Below are positions 1 to 14,084 of a DNA stretch of 64,000 bases, piece after piece. A program made the translations under genes and the position numbers. This DNA is from Ahaetulla prasina (lineage: Eukaryota; Chordata; Lepidosauria; Squamata; Colubridae). Below the pieces are notes generated by a model, which ran no database searches, had not been told where the DNA came from, and was given only the letters and a program-made list of their open reading frames with translations. How positions within the stretch are numbered: the stretch's first letter is position 1; each line of letters begins with the position of its first letter. The DNA lies in contig NC_080546.1 in the NCBI RefSeq assembly GCF_028640845.1, positions 33,309,520-33,373,519 on the forward strand. The letters run 5' to 3'.

Positions 1-904
1 CAAACGGAAAAAGCAATTTAGGAAACTGAAAAGGGAAATACTGTGACTAGCAAGTAATTTTGAATAAAACAACTTTGGGGAGGTTTTGGAAATCATCATT
101 TTTGATTGTTCTGTCTGAAAAGTTTAGGTATATTATTATAAGTTTTTATAAAAAGAATTGTGGATTTAAAATGTTTTAATGAAATATTTATAGTTCTTTC
201 TATATTTTTCCACTGCAGTTTTTTTTTTAATTTTTTTAGAAAAAAATCCTAGGAAAGCCTAGGAAATGTGATTGGTGCACCATTTTTTATGCAAGCACTA
301 AAAATAAAACAAAATCCAACGGTCTTTTTCATATGTAATCCTATAAGAACTTATTTTTCCATAATTTAAAACAAAAAAATCTTTATCAACAAGAGAGTGT
401 ATAACATGTAATTCTAGATCTGGCAAACTCTATAAAATGCTGCTATGTACATAAAATTCACATTTGAAATATTTTTTTCTGAATTTATAAAAGAATAACT
501 GTTTGAATAATTGATTTAAAAACAGCTTGCACCACTGCTCCTGTCCTCACTGGCATTACCATGTTATGCTTTTCTGCTGAAATCCAATCATGGCCATTTT
601 TATTTTCTTACAATTAACAAATTTCATTTTTATTTATGCTTTTCTAACATGCTTCTAAAGAGCATAAACAATGGACTTGAGGCAGGACCTTCTGATTTCT
701 GAGCCTTCCTGTCATGATATACTAAGAGTATTTTAGGAGGGTGTGTGCCTGTTTCTTTGTGTGTCTACATCTGTTTATTTGTTATTAATCCATTTTCCTA
801 GTTAAATCTAGTATAGAAAGCTGCTAGGGTAACCATGGGGGTTTCCTAGCCTTTCACACACCACAATTAATTAACTAGCATTAGGTAAATTGACATGACA
901 TAAA

Positions 905-2917
905 TTCTACTAGAATAGAATAGAATAGAAATTTTTATTGGCAAAGTGTGATTGGACACACAAGGAATTTGTCTTGGTGCCTATGCTCTCAGTGTACATA
1001 AAGAAAAAACAAAATATATTTAGAATGAATGAATAGAATGAATAGAATCTTTATTGGCCAAATGTGATTGGACACACAAGGAATTTGTCTTGGTGCATAT
1101 GCTCTCAGTGTACATAAAAGAAAAGATACGTTCATCAAGGTACAACATTTACAACACAATTGATGGTCAATATATCAATATAAATCATAAGGATTGCCAG
1201 CAACAAGTTATAGTCATACAGTCATAAATGGAAAGAGATTGGTGATGGGAACTATGAGAAGATTAATAGTAGTGCAGATTCAGTAAATAGTTTGACAGTG
1301 TTGATGGAATTATTTGTTTAGCAGAGTGATGGCCTTTGGGAAAAAACTGTTCTTGTGTCTAGTTGTTCTGGTGTGCAGTGCTCTATAACGTCGTTTTGAG
1401 GGTAGTAGTTGAAACAGTTTATGTCCAGGATGTCAAGAATCATAAGGCACAACACTTAATGATAGTCATAGGGTACAAATAAGCAATCAGGAAACAATAT
1501 CAATATAAATCATAAGGATTAAAGCAACAAAGTTACAGTCATACAGTCATAAGTGATAGGTGATGGGTGATGGGTGATAGGAACGATAAGAAGATTAATA
1601 GTAGTGCAGACTTAGTAAATAGTTTGACAGTGTTGAAGGAATTATTTGTTTAGTAGAGTGATGGCGTTCGGGGAAAAATTGTTCTTGTGTCTAGTTGTTC
1701 TGGTGTACAGTACTCTATAGCGTTGTTTTGAGGGTAGGAGTTGAAACAGTTTTTGTCCAGGATGTGAGGGGTCTGTAAATATTTTCATAGCCCTCTTCTT
1801 GACTCATGCAGTAGACAGGTCCTCAATGGAAGGCAGGTTGGTAGCAATTGTTTTTTTCTGCAGTTCTGATTATCCTCTGAAATCTGTGTCTGTCTTGTTG
1901 GGTTGCAGAACCAAACCAGACAGTTATAGAGGTGCAGATGACAGACTCAATAATTCCTCTGTAGAACTGGATCAGCAGCTCCTTGGGCAGTTTGAGCTTT
2001 CTGAGTTGGCGCAGAAAGAACATTCTTTGTTGTGCTTTTTTGATGATGTTTTTGATGTTAGCTGTCCATTTTAGATCTTGCGATATGGTAGAACCTAGAA
2101 ATTTGAAGGTTTCTACTGTTGATACTGTGTTGTCTAGTATTGTAATAGGTGAAAGTATAGAAGGGTTTCTCCTAAAGTCTACCACCATTTCTACAGTTTT
2201 GAGTGTGTTCAGGTCCAGATTGTTCCGGTCACACCACGAGGCTAGTTGTTCAACCTCCCATCTGTATGCAGATTCATCATTGTCTCAAATGAGACCGATC
2301 ACTGTTGTGTCACCTGCAAACTTCAGTAGTTTAACAGATGGATCGTTAGAGATGCAGTCATTGGTATACAGAGAGAAGTGGGGAGAGCACACAGCCTTTT
2401 TGGGGAGTGGGGCTGTGCTAATTATACAGGTATCTGATGTGATTCTGCTTTGCTTCACCTGCTGCTTCCTGTTTGTTAGGAAGCTTATTATCCACTTACA
2501 AGTCTGTTCAGGTACCTGTAGCTGGTTTAGCTTAGTTAGAAGAGTGTCTGGAATGATGGTATTGAATGCTGAACTAAAGTCTACAAAGAGGACCCTTGCA
2601 TAGGTCTTTGGAGATTCAAGATGTTGTAGGATGTAGTGCAGAGCCATATTAAAAGCATCATCTGTTGATCTATTTGCTTGGTATGCAAATTGCAAGGGGT
2701 CTAACGGCGGATCCGTGATGGTTTTCAAGTGGGACAGCACTAGCCTTTCAAAGGTTTTCATGACTACAGATGTTTGAGCAACTGATCTGTAGTCATTCAG
2801 TTCCTTGATGGTGGGCTTCTTGGGCACTGGGATAATACTAGCAAACACATGTATAAGACAAGAAGTCATGGTAGCCATGCATTCTTTGAAATATCTTTTA
2901 AAATACAAAGAGCTCAA
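905..2917 (-). mobile_element. L2-like LINE array, - strand, three stacked 3' ends
   Basis: The - strand encodes reverse-transcriptase pieces typical of the vertebrate L2 group. 2917-2285 reads IPVPKKPTIKELNDYRSV, VLFVDFSSAFNTIIPDTLL and SLYTNDC. 2188-1823 reads TFKFLGSTISQDLKW and RKLKLPKELLIQFYRGII. The expected FADD active-site box is LLKFAGDTT here, so the catalytic aspartate pair is broken. The 3' tail (TGTGATTGGACACACAAGGA) occurs at 925-1010 and again at 1050-1115. The segment just upstream of the tail occurs twice, at 1160-1440 and 1494-1770. AATAGA repeats at 905-930 are the microsatellite tail typical of snake LINEs. The element is inactive. Confidence 0.8.
2285..2917 (-). pseudogene. 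LINE reverse transcriptase fragment (L2-like)
   Basis: An open frame of 210 codons covers reverse-transcriptase fingers and palm: DYRSVAQTSVVMKTFERLV, then VDFSSAFNT, SFLTNRKQQV and KLLKFAGDTTVIGLI. SGAPQGCVLSP, expected between these, is degraded (TAPLPKKAVCSPH). The active-site box is mutated from FADD to FAGD. This is a 5'-truncated, dead copy. The downstream part of the same ORF continues in another frame at 2188-1823. Confidence 0.8.
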
Positions 2918-5900
2918 GATTAGTAGTGTGATTAAATGTCTTTATTACACAAAGGGACATACAGAATGCTGTTTTCTTTTTGCCAAGAAATCTGGAATTT
3001 TGAAAGAACAAAGAAGTTTTCCCTATGTTAATTTCCTAGATAGCCAACACATGTGGAAAAACAGCATTACAATAATTTGTGAATAAAAAGGTCTGTTCCC
3101 TATTTTACTATTTCTATGATGTAATAGCTTAACAGTGCTGCACTTTAAACATTGAGGGAGTCTTTAATTGTTTAAAAACAGCTTATCCTGATAAACAAAA
3201 GAATGAAGCTTATTAATATTTTGGCCGAAACTATGTTTATTAGTAAAAAAAAATTTTTTAAATCTTGTGGTCACTTAATACAGACGTAAACCTTCTGTTG
3301 ACCTTCTGAAATATTTGTTAATTTCTTTTGCTTTTCTTCATATCAACATTTTCCTAGATTTTAATTATTTCTTATATTCTTCATGATGTCTGAGCTAAAG
3401 GGTAAAACAGAAAAGATTTGGACTATATAATGTTGCAGATTAGGAAGAGAAAAAAAGATATGGTAGTCTTTGATATTACTTCACAAACAGTGCATTACAA
3501 ATAGCAAGAAACCCAAGAATGGTTTGTTTTAGCCTTTAATACATGTATATATATATATTTTTTAAAAAAATCTTACATTGCACATGGGAAAAAAACATTA
3601 TTAGTACTTTAACAATCAGGAAATGTAATGTCCCTTGAAAGTAGCTCTGTATACATTCCATATTATGAACCAAACAGAACATTCATAGACCATGTCTCCT
3701 TATCACAGTAAGTGTTAAATCTTTGGAGTTTTGGCGTCCATGGCTTTAGTCAGTTAAAAGGAAGATGAACAAACATTTGCTAAACTCTTCTAAAGTTAAT
3801 ATCAGAACTGAAACTGATTCTGTTTTTCCTTAAGATTAGAAAGAAGGCAAAATTAACATTTTTGTATTATTTTCTTCAAGGGCTTTTGAGGAAGAGGTGA
3901 GGCACCTTATATGACATTTATTTCCTAATTGCTATAACTATTGGATGCTCTTTATTAATTTGTTAATTCCTAACATGGAAAGAATAAACTGCATTTTCCT
4001 TTATATTCTGCTGTTCATTGTTCAGAAATTGTGACAAGTCTCTTCTGGTATATTATGCCTTAGGCTTAGAGATTCAAAGAAGAATTCTTTCCTACCATTA
4101 CTACTGGACAATCATTTTTCTTTTAGTTATAAGAAGGCATAAGAAATATGAAAGTTCTATGCATATCTCCATGTAATCATACCAATATGTATATGATACA
4201 CTGTCAATCCATTTGATAAATGAATTTCTTACACACCCTCATACTAACTCATCATCTCCCTGTCTGTTAATCCGTCTCTTCAAAGATTTATTCTAACATT
4301 CCAAAATTGAGAGCAATTTATATGACCAGCATTGCCTTGATTGGTCAGAAATTATAGCTTGAATAAAAGTGGAATATTTTTGTTAGTTCATAAAAATAGT
4401 TTGCTCTCTATAAAGAGGTTTGCCAACTTCTCTAAACATTTTAAATTTTACTGCTTTGCAATATAAGAGCCTCTGAGACCAATTACAATGGAACACAGTT
4501 TCTTAAACTAACATATTGAAGTAAATGTCTATGAATTCACAAGTACATTTGGTCTTTTAAAAAGAAATGTTATAATTTATCTCAAGGAAAAAATGCTTTA
4601 AAGGAAGTTGTTTATTTAGGATGCTTTATTTATATAATAATTAAACTGAGACTATAAACTGTATATATTAGGCTGAATTTGAATTTTCTTCTTATGGATA
4701 GAACAATTGTTTGATCTTACAAAAAACTTTCATAGGACAAGAAGATAGAAATGAATTGATTTATTTTTTATAGCTCATTATGTCCTCTCAACATTGATCC
4801 AGACATTTTACTAACACTATGGAATAAATTTCTGGAGACGGTAGCTAGTAAAGTTTATCATTAAAAAAAATGTTTATCCCTGTTTTAAAGATGCCAATTT
4901 TCTATAAATAAAATTCTACTAACATAATGCTTATTATAGTGAAACATTAATTAGGATCCAAGTCAATATCAATAACACAATAGGAATAATTCTTACCCTG
5001 AAAAACTGCATGGTTCAATAGTACATATTTTAAAACTTGCTTAATTAATAATTGTTTTATTTTTTAATATGATGAAAATTCTTGTATAAACTAACTACCA
5101 AGGCACATGTCTTCCAGGTTACATTGTTGAAAAGTATTGCAGTGGAATTAATGCACTTTTGGAAGGCATAAGCTAGGTTTGTTGGTTTGTTTGTTTTAAT
5201 TGATACTATCACCCATCTCAACATCATAACTCTAGGCATGGACACTAAAAATGTAACATAACAATAAATTACCAGCAACCAATATAAAAACCACAAACAA
5301 CTATCAAGATAATCATCTCACAGACTCTCCTATACATTACAGTCCCGATACCTGATGATATAGCCAATTTTCCTTATGAAAGCCAACTGGTTTAGGTCTC
5401 ATTCATTTTCCAGCGGGATGATGGGACAGAGCAGTTATCTTCTTGACCTCTGCTTCTGTAGTGTATCTCCTTAGCCTCATAGCCAGTGCTGGGAACCTTT
5501 GTTCGCAGTCTAAGGCTTCAGACATCTGATGTGGATCTTGTTATTCTGGACACTGTCCAAACCAGCATGATTCTACTACTTTGCATCACTCTAATATTTG
5601 TAATAGGCAGGTGAAGCATTAGGGGATGTTTTCCCAAGGACCCTAACGGGTAAATTAGGTACTAACCAGGATTTAAACTCTGATGTCCCACTTTAAAGGT
5701 GGTACTCTAACCCTTACTCTATCCAGCCACTAAACAATATCGCCATTCTCTGTCCAAAAGAGAGAAATGTTATGAACAACTAAGATACTGTGCAGAAGCC
5801 TCAAACTCCCAGGCTCCTGGTAGAGGACCCGAGTTTACAAAGACATAGACCATCCATAGAAGTGGAATGGAATGTATTTTTTTATATATTTGTTCCAATT

Positions 5901-8219
5901 AAAGCTGGGCAAAGCATTTGATAATCACTACTTGAAGCTTTAAGACAGCTATCTCTTCCTGAAAACTCTGGACAGGTGCTTCAAAGGCTGTTCACACTGT
6001 CCATCTGTGTTCATGTACCACTTGCTTATTTTTGCTGATGGATCCAATAAAAATGTGAAGTTTTTCTTTCAAATAGAGAATAGTAGTCTTTATTCTGACT
6101 TCATTAGTGTTTGTGTATAGGTCTTATTTATATATTAGAAAATGTATATTAATATATTCCAGCAGTAATAGCTATATTATAATTCCCATTAACCCTTTAC
6201 CACTGAGCATGCAGGCTCCAGCTGCTAGAAAGTTTAGCAATACCTAGAAGACAACCGATTTCCCACCTTTAATATGCAATTTGCAACATTATTTATTTTA
6301 TTGATTTTTGCAATTTTTCATTTACATGACCCTAATTTTTTATCAATAGAAGAGATCTACTGTCCTTTAAAAAACTCATGACATCTTATGCTTTTTTTAA
6401 ATTCTTGGTGGAAACTGGAAATTTCAGTTTTAAATCATAAGAAGACAACTTAGCCAGTGAATCTTTCACAAAGTCAAATACAATTTGTATTTACAGCATG
6501 GTTCAACAGCTACTAAATACTTTCAACTTATTTGTAGTGGTCTTTTTATGAATAGGTGTTTCTGGAGGTCTTAGAAATTTAGTATAATTATTAGAAAATG
6601 TTTCAACATAGACATTTATTCTGAAAGTGTGAATTAAATAAATGAGCACTCCACATAGACACAGCTCAGAAGGTTTTTGGAAGCAAATTATCTTGGTAGA
6701 AGCTGTAGCCAGAAGTGTGCTGTCCAGATGGTTTGTTTGACACAGTGCAGCACAGGAACTGTGTGTGAAAAGCTAAATAAATGTTAAGGATTAGTCTAAA
6801 CTTAATTGAAAACCTCCATGTAAAATACCATTAAATGGTACCAGTTTTTTATTTAATTTTTTTTAAATGTATTGAAACCAAACATACTATGTAGGGATGT
6901 AATATCTAATCGAGGCAATGTAAGAGTATGTTTGATCCAACCCAAACTTGTTGAAAAATAAATTCTGGACAATATAAGGATGTTAATCATGCCAAAGTCA
7001 ATACACTGGATAGAATTATATATTACAAATAACTGGTGTTTAAATTGGCAGTCTCTATAGGATATTCCTTTACCACTGGCAATATCTAGTAATAATTAAC
7101 TTGAAATCTTGATATGGATAAGTTAAGTGCCTCATATCCAGTACTGTGACTTTTCATATGCATCCTGAATGATAGTTTTATTATGATGATATATGCAAAG
7201 TGATAGTTCCTAATCTCATATGGAAATCTATTTCAACCCCAAATATTTGCAGCACTGCATGCATTCTCTCCAGTCTTCCTTATAGTTTCTTTGAAATCCT
7301 TTGCCATTTTTTCTTTGTCTCTTTGAAGTATTTTCAAAGCTCATTTTTCTTATTCCGCTTTATCTGCTTATTTCCAGTAGCCAGAGATTTAGGTGTTCTC
7401 AGTGAGCACATCAATGTTCCAGACAAAGACACTGTTTGAAATTATCCATGAACCCAGTGCCTCTAAACATTATTGAGTGGCATTTGTTTCTGTAGGTTAT
7501 GTCTGCTCTGCCTAACTGGTTTATTTCAGATTGGCAGCTGGGATTACAATGTGGTAGACGGACAGTTTGCGTGGTTTGAAGATTGCATTGAAGCTGTACT
7601 AGGCCTCAATTTAATATGTCTGGAATGTACAGGCTCAGATTAGAGAAAGTTGCAAAACTTCTCCACTGAGGGAGAAATAAATAGTTTTTGCAGGCTGTAA
7701 TTACTTCTCTGTTTTAACTCACAGTCACAACGTAATTATACCTGTAGGAGTATTTTCATAATTAGGCTGAGCAAAAATATATTTTATTTATTTTCTTATG
7801 TGAAAAGTATTGTTACAGTAAGATGGTGTTCTAAAGAACCTAGATTATACAGGTTTCATTCACTTTAATATTTTGAAATACATTTTGTTTTCATACATAT
7901 GCATATCCTGGGGTATGTAAGTAGTAGTGGAGGAAAGCAGCATCTGAAAGCAATATTAACCCAAATATTTTATGATTCTAATTTTCAGAATTGATAAATA
8001 GCACAAAGATTTTATTTTTGTTCCCATATTCCCAAAGCAAATGTTGCATTATTTAGATACTGAAATAAAAAGTGTCTACTTTCCAATGATCTAAGAATTT
8101 AAATGTAAGGATTTCTAAAAAGTCTTTTGATTTTCTATCTGGCCAAATCTCTATTCTTTACTGTCCAGAACCAATCATTTCAGACTGTGTGTTGGGATGG
8201 ATTGGGTTAGGGTTGTTGT

Positions 8220-8590
8220 CAGGGAAGGATGTAAAGGGGATGTGAGGGGGGCATGGCAAGGGTCAGGGAAAATGCACAAGTGGCCAGCACGGTGCCTACC
8301 ACAGAGGGGCTGGATGAGAGAGACTCACCTCAGCAACTTCCAGCCTTCCCTCTCTGCTTTGCTATTGATTTCCTGAGGAAGTCAACAGGGAACATTGCAA
8401 ATGGTAATCATGTGATTGTGGGGCACTTGGCCATGCTTGTAATTACTAACAGTTTGACAAACAGCCAGATTACGTGACGGTATGGATGCTGAAACACCAA
8501 GATTGGTCATAACCACTATTCATTCGGTGCCATTTTAGCATGGAATGGTTGCTGCGGTCATCTGTCAATACTAGAATTGTTGATGAAAAT
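8220..8590 (-). mobile_element. TIR-family DNA element remnant
   Basis: The block resembles, in reverse, the reptile element family at 22343, 28338 and 56000, with phrases such as ATCATGTGATTGTGGGGC and TTGGTCATAACCACTATTC. The ends are not clear. The 74-codon ORF inside (8253-8477) is taken as incidental. Confidence 0.4.
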
Positions 8591-8867
8591 GACAGAACTA
8601 GCAAATATGGCAAAATTAACTTTTTTGATTAGAAAAAAAAATCAAAAATTACATTTAGCAGTGACTGAAATCCCCTATGAACAATACATTGAAAAAAAAA
8701 TGAAATTGTGGTTTATGGGTTATTAGAATTAGTAATTAGAATATTAGAAAGGGTAACTTATGGAAAGAAGGAAATTATGATGTAATTTAGGACAGAGATG
8801 GCAGAATTTGTTTATTTATTACAACTTTATAATTTTTATAAATAACTCATAAGTGATAAACGTATTC

Positions 8868-9013
8868 AACACACCTTCCACAACTCTGTGAAGTGAGTTG
8901 ATGTGAAGGAGAGTGACTGGCCCAAGGTCACCCTAAGTCACCCAACTGGTTTTCATGGCTAAGTGGGACTAGAACTGCTTTCTAGCCTGTTGCCGTAACC
9001 ACTAGACCAAACT
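8868..9013 (-). mobile_element. MIR-like SINE
   Basis: Contains GTGACTGGCCCAAGGTCACC, the core signature of MIR-type SINEs read in reverse, and ends GTAACCACTAGACCA, which in reverse resembles a tRNA-derived A box. Confidence 0.6.
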
Positions 9014-9910
9014 AGATGTCTATATAATATAACCACTTCCACAAGCTTGGAAGCTACTTCTTTATAACCTTTTTTTCCCTTTCTTTCAATCTGCTTTTCT
9101 ATTTTTTATTTGTATTTATATATTTTCTTTATATGCATGCACACAAACACATACATACCTGCATACATACCTACAAACATACATACATATTCACCCATTT
9201 CTTACCAAAATAAAGGCAGTTAGGAAGGAAGGAAGAGACCCAAGAGACACTAGCCCTGTAACTTTGGACTCACAAAAACAAAAGAGCATCTGCTTCGTCA
9301 ATGCTTGCTATATAGAGACATTTGTACTAGCCTCATCTCACCATTACTGTGTAAATAGCCAGGATATACAGGACACCTCTTCTACACCTCTTTGCTGCTT
9401 TTAGATATCAACCCTATTACAAAATACTGTGTTGCCAGGTTTTTGCTCAGCGGTGCTTAAAATTCATTCGATGATGACTTGTACCATAAGACTTAATAAG
9501 CATCCACTTCATCAAACTAGAATGCTCTGAAATTTGATACAGTCTTTCAAATGCTAACCTTTAGTACGACCCCTTCTTTATTTTCTTTCAGTTTTTATAT
9601 AAATTTTCTGTTTTAAAACATATATTTTTAGCATTGCATAATTGTTTTACATTCTGGTATATCTTCTATGAGTTGTATTGACTTTACCCCCTCCCCTCCT
9701 TGTGCTGATCTATGACATTAATAAAGGTTTGATAATGATGCTATGTTCAGTAAAATTTATTCTCAGGTAAATGGTTAGGGAATTGAATGATTAAATGATT
9801 GAATTGATTATAAAATTAACTGGTTTGTAGTGTTTTGTCTTGTTATGTTATTTATTTTCTGTTATTAGGAGAGGTATTCATGCAGACAGGGTTATCTTTA
9901 AAATCTCAAA

Positions 9911-10045
9911 GAGAGGCAGTTTTGTGTAGTGATTAAGGCACCAAGATCTTGAATTCTAATCCCACCTAAGGTTCAAAGTTAGCTGGGTGATCTTGAGCCA
10001 CTTGTTCATTTTCAGCCCTAGGAAGCCAACACTAACTCAAAGGCA
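9911..10045 (+). mobile_element. MIR-like SINE
   Basis: Forward-oriented, with tRNA-like GTGTAGTGATTAAGGCACC followed by AGCTGGGTGATCTTGAGCCA, the MIR core in forward sense. Degenerate. Confidence 0.5.
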
Positions 10046-10574
10046 CAGTTTTTAAAAAAGCAACTCTATAAACTGAAATGTTACCTTTCATATAACTTTC
10101 CCATCTCTGCTTTGTTCTGAAGCAATATGCCTTCTGTATTTTGGTGATGTTTCTTTTATGCATGTTGCTAATTAACGTTCAAGATTTTTGCTAAATTTCA
10201 GCTAGAGCTTGATTGCAATATTGAATTTGGAATATTTTAATCAGTTATTATTTTCACTAAAAACTATAGATAATCTTGTGTTTCATTTTGTCTTTCACAT
10301 CTCCCCGATCCTTTATTTAAATTACATTTTGTAGTTCTTTTCAGACATAAACATATAACACAGTAAGTTTCTGCCAAAGTAAGTTGCTGCTGTCTCTAGT
10401 CTCTTTATTACTAGAGCAAGCAGGAAAACTTATTCATTTTGTAACTATTTATAACTTTTTCAGTATGACAAATTCTACAATGAACCATGACTTATCACTG
10501 AATATTTTAAAATGTAATTTATGATAAATCTAAACTTTTTCCACAAAAGAATGTATTGATGATGTCTTTCCCAG

Positions 10575-10664
10575 GCGGTGGAAGCTCAGATCCGAAGTTT
10601 TGGACAGACTCCTTCCCAAGTGCTTATAGAACCTCATCCTCCAAGAAGTTCTGCTATGCAGTTG
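10575..10664 (+). CDS. NBEA: NBEA exon: end of BEACH domain / linker
   Basis: This 90-nt exon follows a CCCAG acceptor and ends at TTG|GTAAGT. It is in phase 0 at both ends and gives 30 codons. The peptide starts [15 protein letters not shown] and ends [12 protein letters not shown]. The IEPHPPR motif is the conserved C-terminal end of BEACH domains, just before the linker into the WD40 propeller. It is the first NBEA exon in the window; the preceding exon, expected to encode a stretch like NSITDPVLRE, was searched for between 1 and 10574 and not seen, so the upstream intron is longer than 10.5 kb. Confidence 0.93.
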
Positions 10665-11689
10665 GTAAGTTGGGTCCAGAGTTTACACCCTGGTAAAATG
10701 GCTACTCTGAATTCAAATACACAAATCTTCTTTCTGTTTCAACTGTAAAAAAATACAGTGCAAAATACATTTTGCACGCATATCAGAACTAATATTTTCA
10801 TAGTGAAACTTTTTAAAATATTCATTCTTCCACTGAAATTATAATCTGTTACACTTTATCAGAATTCCACTGGAGTACATCATTATTTTAGAGATCTTAT
10901 TTAAGTTTAATCAGACAAATATAGAAATGTTTAAATAATGATGGTCTATTTTAATTTCAGGGACAACACAACATGATCATAGTTACTAAATTGAGTGTTC
11001 ACTTTATTGTTCTCTTTTTGTACATGGGCAGGTGTACAAAATATGGCTTTTTACTAAGCTATTTTATATGTTCAAAATATTCAGATGATATTTAAATCAG
11101 CTCTTAGTATTTGATATTCCTTTTCACATAGAAATGCAATTTAGAAATAAAAAAGAGAGGAGAGGTATACAGAAATGGAAAGAAATTAATAATGTTTTTT
11201 GAAGTAAAAACAAAAATAAAAGCAAAATATAAATTTAATAAATACTGCTTTTACCCAATTTCATTAAAATAGTATTAAGTTTGTTAAAGCATTTTGAAAT
11301 TAGTGGGTGGATTTAAATCACTGTCATTTAAAGTCAGATAACACTACAGCTACTTGGTTGAAAATCAAGAATTCAATTCAGGCCATTCCTATAATTTTAA
11401 AAAAATAGATCACACACACATGTCTTTCTATATATGCAAAAATATACAATTTTAGCATTTCAGAGAGCTGCCACAGATGCGAACATGCAACTGATTCTTG
11501 CATCTCTGCAAATGTTTTATAAACAATAACTTCAGAGATGAGTTTTAAAGTTCATATTTTTATTCTTTTGTGTTTTAATTTTTTTAGATGTTAAGATGAG
11601 AATGACAAAAATTGTTTTCATTCCATTGCTCTGTTAACTTTTCAGATCACCAAATCAAAGTTTTACCACTGTAATAATTGGTTTAATCA

Positions 11690-12010
11690 CTAAAAGTTCC
11701 ACTAATTTCTCTGGGTTCTGTGTGGAGAAGCCATTAAAGGCACCATGGGCTGTGTTAAATGCACAGGCCATAATATGCACCAGGTGTAGTAATTAGCAAT
11801 CACAAGGAGGCTGCCTATTTGTCTGGTTTGGCTGCTGTTGCTGTATCCCCTTGTGTTTTCACACCATCAGATAGCTGAATTTAATTGAGGCCACATCAGA
11901 TGAGGCATTACTGACACCTTTAATTGAATGAGCATCCAGGGAGGATTAACTCATAATATTGATTGGCTTTTAGCCACTTGCTCAAAAGTGTGTCTGGGTA
12001 GCTTATTAGT
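11690..12010. promoter_or_regulatory. Candidate conserved non-coding block in NBEA intron
   Basis: A non-repetitive, locally less AT-rich stretch with homeobox-like cores (TTTAATTGAGG, CTTTAATTGAATG) and GTAATTAGCAATCACAAGG. It looks like the conserved intronic elements common around NBEA. Judged by texture only. Confidence 0.3.
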
Positions 12011-12649
12011 TGTTTTTATTTACATCTTCATGCAAAGATTACAAATAGGAATTCATAGTGCAATATGTTTTTCTAAGTACTCTTAATGTCTTTTCTTCAA
12101 AGGAGTGATATAAAAATGCATTATTTATTTGTTATCTATAAAAAGATACTAAATGTACATATACAACTAATGATAAATAGGCAAAAACCACTGTCACTGT
12201 ATTCAAATTCAAAAATATAATACCTTTCAAAAAATAGTATTTCAGGAATATTCACAAATAATATTAGTAATAAATATATAAATAATAACTTTATTCAGCA
12301 GAGTATACATTAATACCATGCTCACTAACAATGAGTTCTTTTATTTGCTCAGCTGTTACATCGTTATCTCAAACAGTTTGAGAAAGTTTGAATTTTGATA
12401 ATATAAACTAACAGCACTTTATTAGAATAGGGCCAAATGGCTGTAATTTGCTACTTCCAAAATGTTAAAACTTAGTAATAAAAGTTATAAAGACTGCATC
12501 TTGATCATTCCTTTGACATCAGTTATTTTATAGCTTCATCAAATAAGTGTATATAATCTGATGTAATATTTAAAGGATTATGTATATATGTGCACACCAA
12601 ATTAGTGTTGATTCCTAATGCCTGCCTGAAGTAAACCCTTTGCTTGGCA

Positions 12650-12778
12650 ATATTTTCAGAAGTGGTTTGCCATTGCCTCTCCTGAGAGAGAGCGACTGGC
12701 CCAAGGTCATCCTGTTGGTTTCATGCCTAAAAAAGGATTAGATTTCCTGGTTTCTGGCTGGTGCCTTAACCTCTACAC
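12650..12778 (-). mobile_element. MIR-like SINE fragment
   Basis: Carries GCGACTGGCCCAAGGTCATC and ends GGTGCCTTAACCTCTACAC, the same layout as the copy at 8868-9013. Confidence 0.5.
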
Positions 12779-14084
12779 AATAAGGATACACACATATACA
12801 CACAAATTTAAACAGTGATTGGTAAGGTGCAAATTGAATTCTATATTAGTGGGATCCTAAGGTTTAAAGGAGCAATTTCTTAGTTAAGCAATAGAGGCTG
12901 AAATTTTTTTAAATGACTCTTCTATTGATAGGGTCCTGATCTGACAGTACATAGCAAAGAAAGTCAACCTCTTAACAAATAAAACTTACGTTATCAAATA
13001 GAGTTATGAAGGCAGGATGCAAAATTGCAAAGTGTAAAACATTAAAATGAAAATTAAAAAGTCTGCAATGCATTAGGCAAGTGATATTAAATAGGTAGTC
13101 TGTTGGCATGAATGTTTCCCTATTTATACATTTGTCATGCTGGAAACCTAAATTGCTCTGCCCTATGTGGAAAACAGTTTGGCAATATTACATCCTTCTT
13201 TATTTGTAAGATTTCCTGATTTCCCCCACCTCATTCTTTATGTCAGGGTTCTCCAAACCTGGCAACTCCCAGAATTTCCCAACCACATGAGATCCCTGCT
13301 TTATAATATTGACTTTTTTTTTTTACCAGAAACTAATCAGTTGTGGAGAAAAAGATGGAATAGCTGCAGAAAATCTTTTGATTGATTAATCATATTTCCA
13401 AATTAAAACTCTTCATTTGGAAATATTACTTTGAATACAACATATTAATAACATTGAACTTACTTTAGTTTACTCTTCTTTAAAATTCATATCTATACTT
13501 CTTTTTTCTATTCTTTAAAATCTACATCTATACTTATTTAAAATCTACTTCTATGGACTTGTATCATGAATGAAACAGATATTGAAGGAAAATTTTGATT
13601 GAAGCCATGGTATCTGTAATGTAACTGGACAGAAAATACATCTATAATATAACTGGACAGAAAATAGCCCAAAAATACATGCTTAATTGTAGAATCCATT
13701 GGTTAAAAATTAAATTAAAATGGATTGACTAATGAAATGATTTCCTAAAAATGTTGTGTAAGACAATGAATAGGTGTTGATTCAGTTGAATATCAGCTAC
13801 TACACTGCTAGCTTCATTAAAAAAGGTATAAAATGGAATTTGACTTCAGATGTCACATCCTTATTTATTATCATATAACATTGTTCTGCTCTGAAGAGGC
13901 TAGCGATAAGTCTAAGGAAACATCAGCACATTTTCTTTTTACGCAAATGTAGCAGCTGTAAAAACTTATATTCTACAATTAATATTCCTACATGAATGTC
14001 AAGATTTTCAAGCTGTATACCACGGATGTAAAATTCGATCTTGTCATGTGACATATTGCAACATTTTTTTGCCTTTGCAGAGCC

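Larger units (their letters stand above)
1..10574 (+). other. NBEA intron (3' part): contents
   Basis: The left end holds the L2-like LINE array (905-2917). 8220-8590 resembles the reptile TIR element family in reverse, and 8868-9013 and 9911-10045 are MIR-like. 7440-7760 is single-copy in appearance with several TAATTA-type motifs. I see nothing coding elsewhere. Weak ORFs such as 7200-7439 lack family resemblance. Confidence 0.8.

Noticed and set aside
1..10574. An upstream NBEA BEACH exon or MAB21L1 within the first intron
   Set aside because: Searched for code like SITDPVLRE and for a MAB21 gene on both strands; neither was seen.
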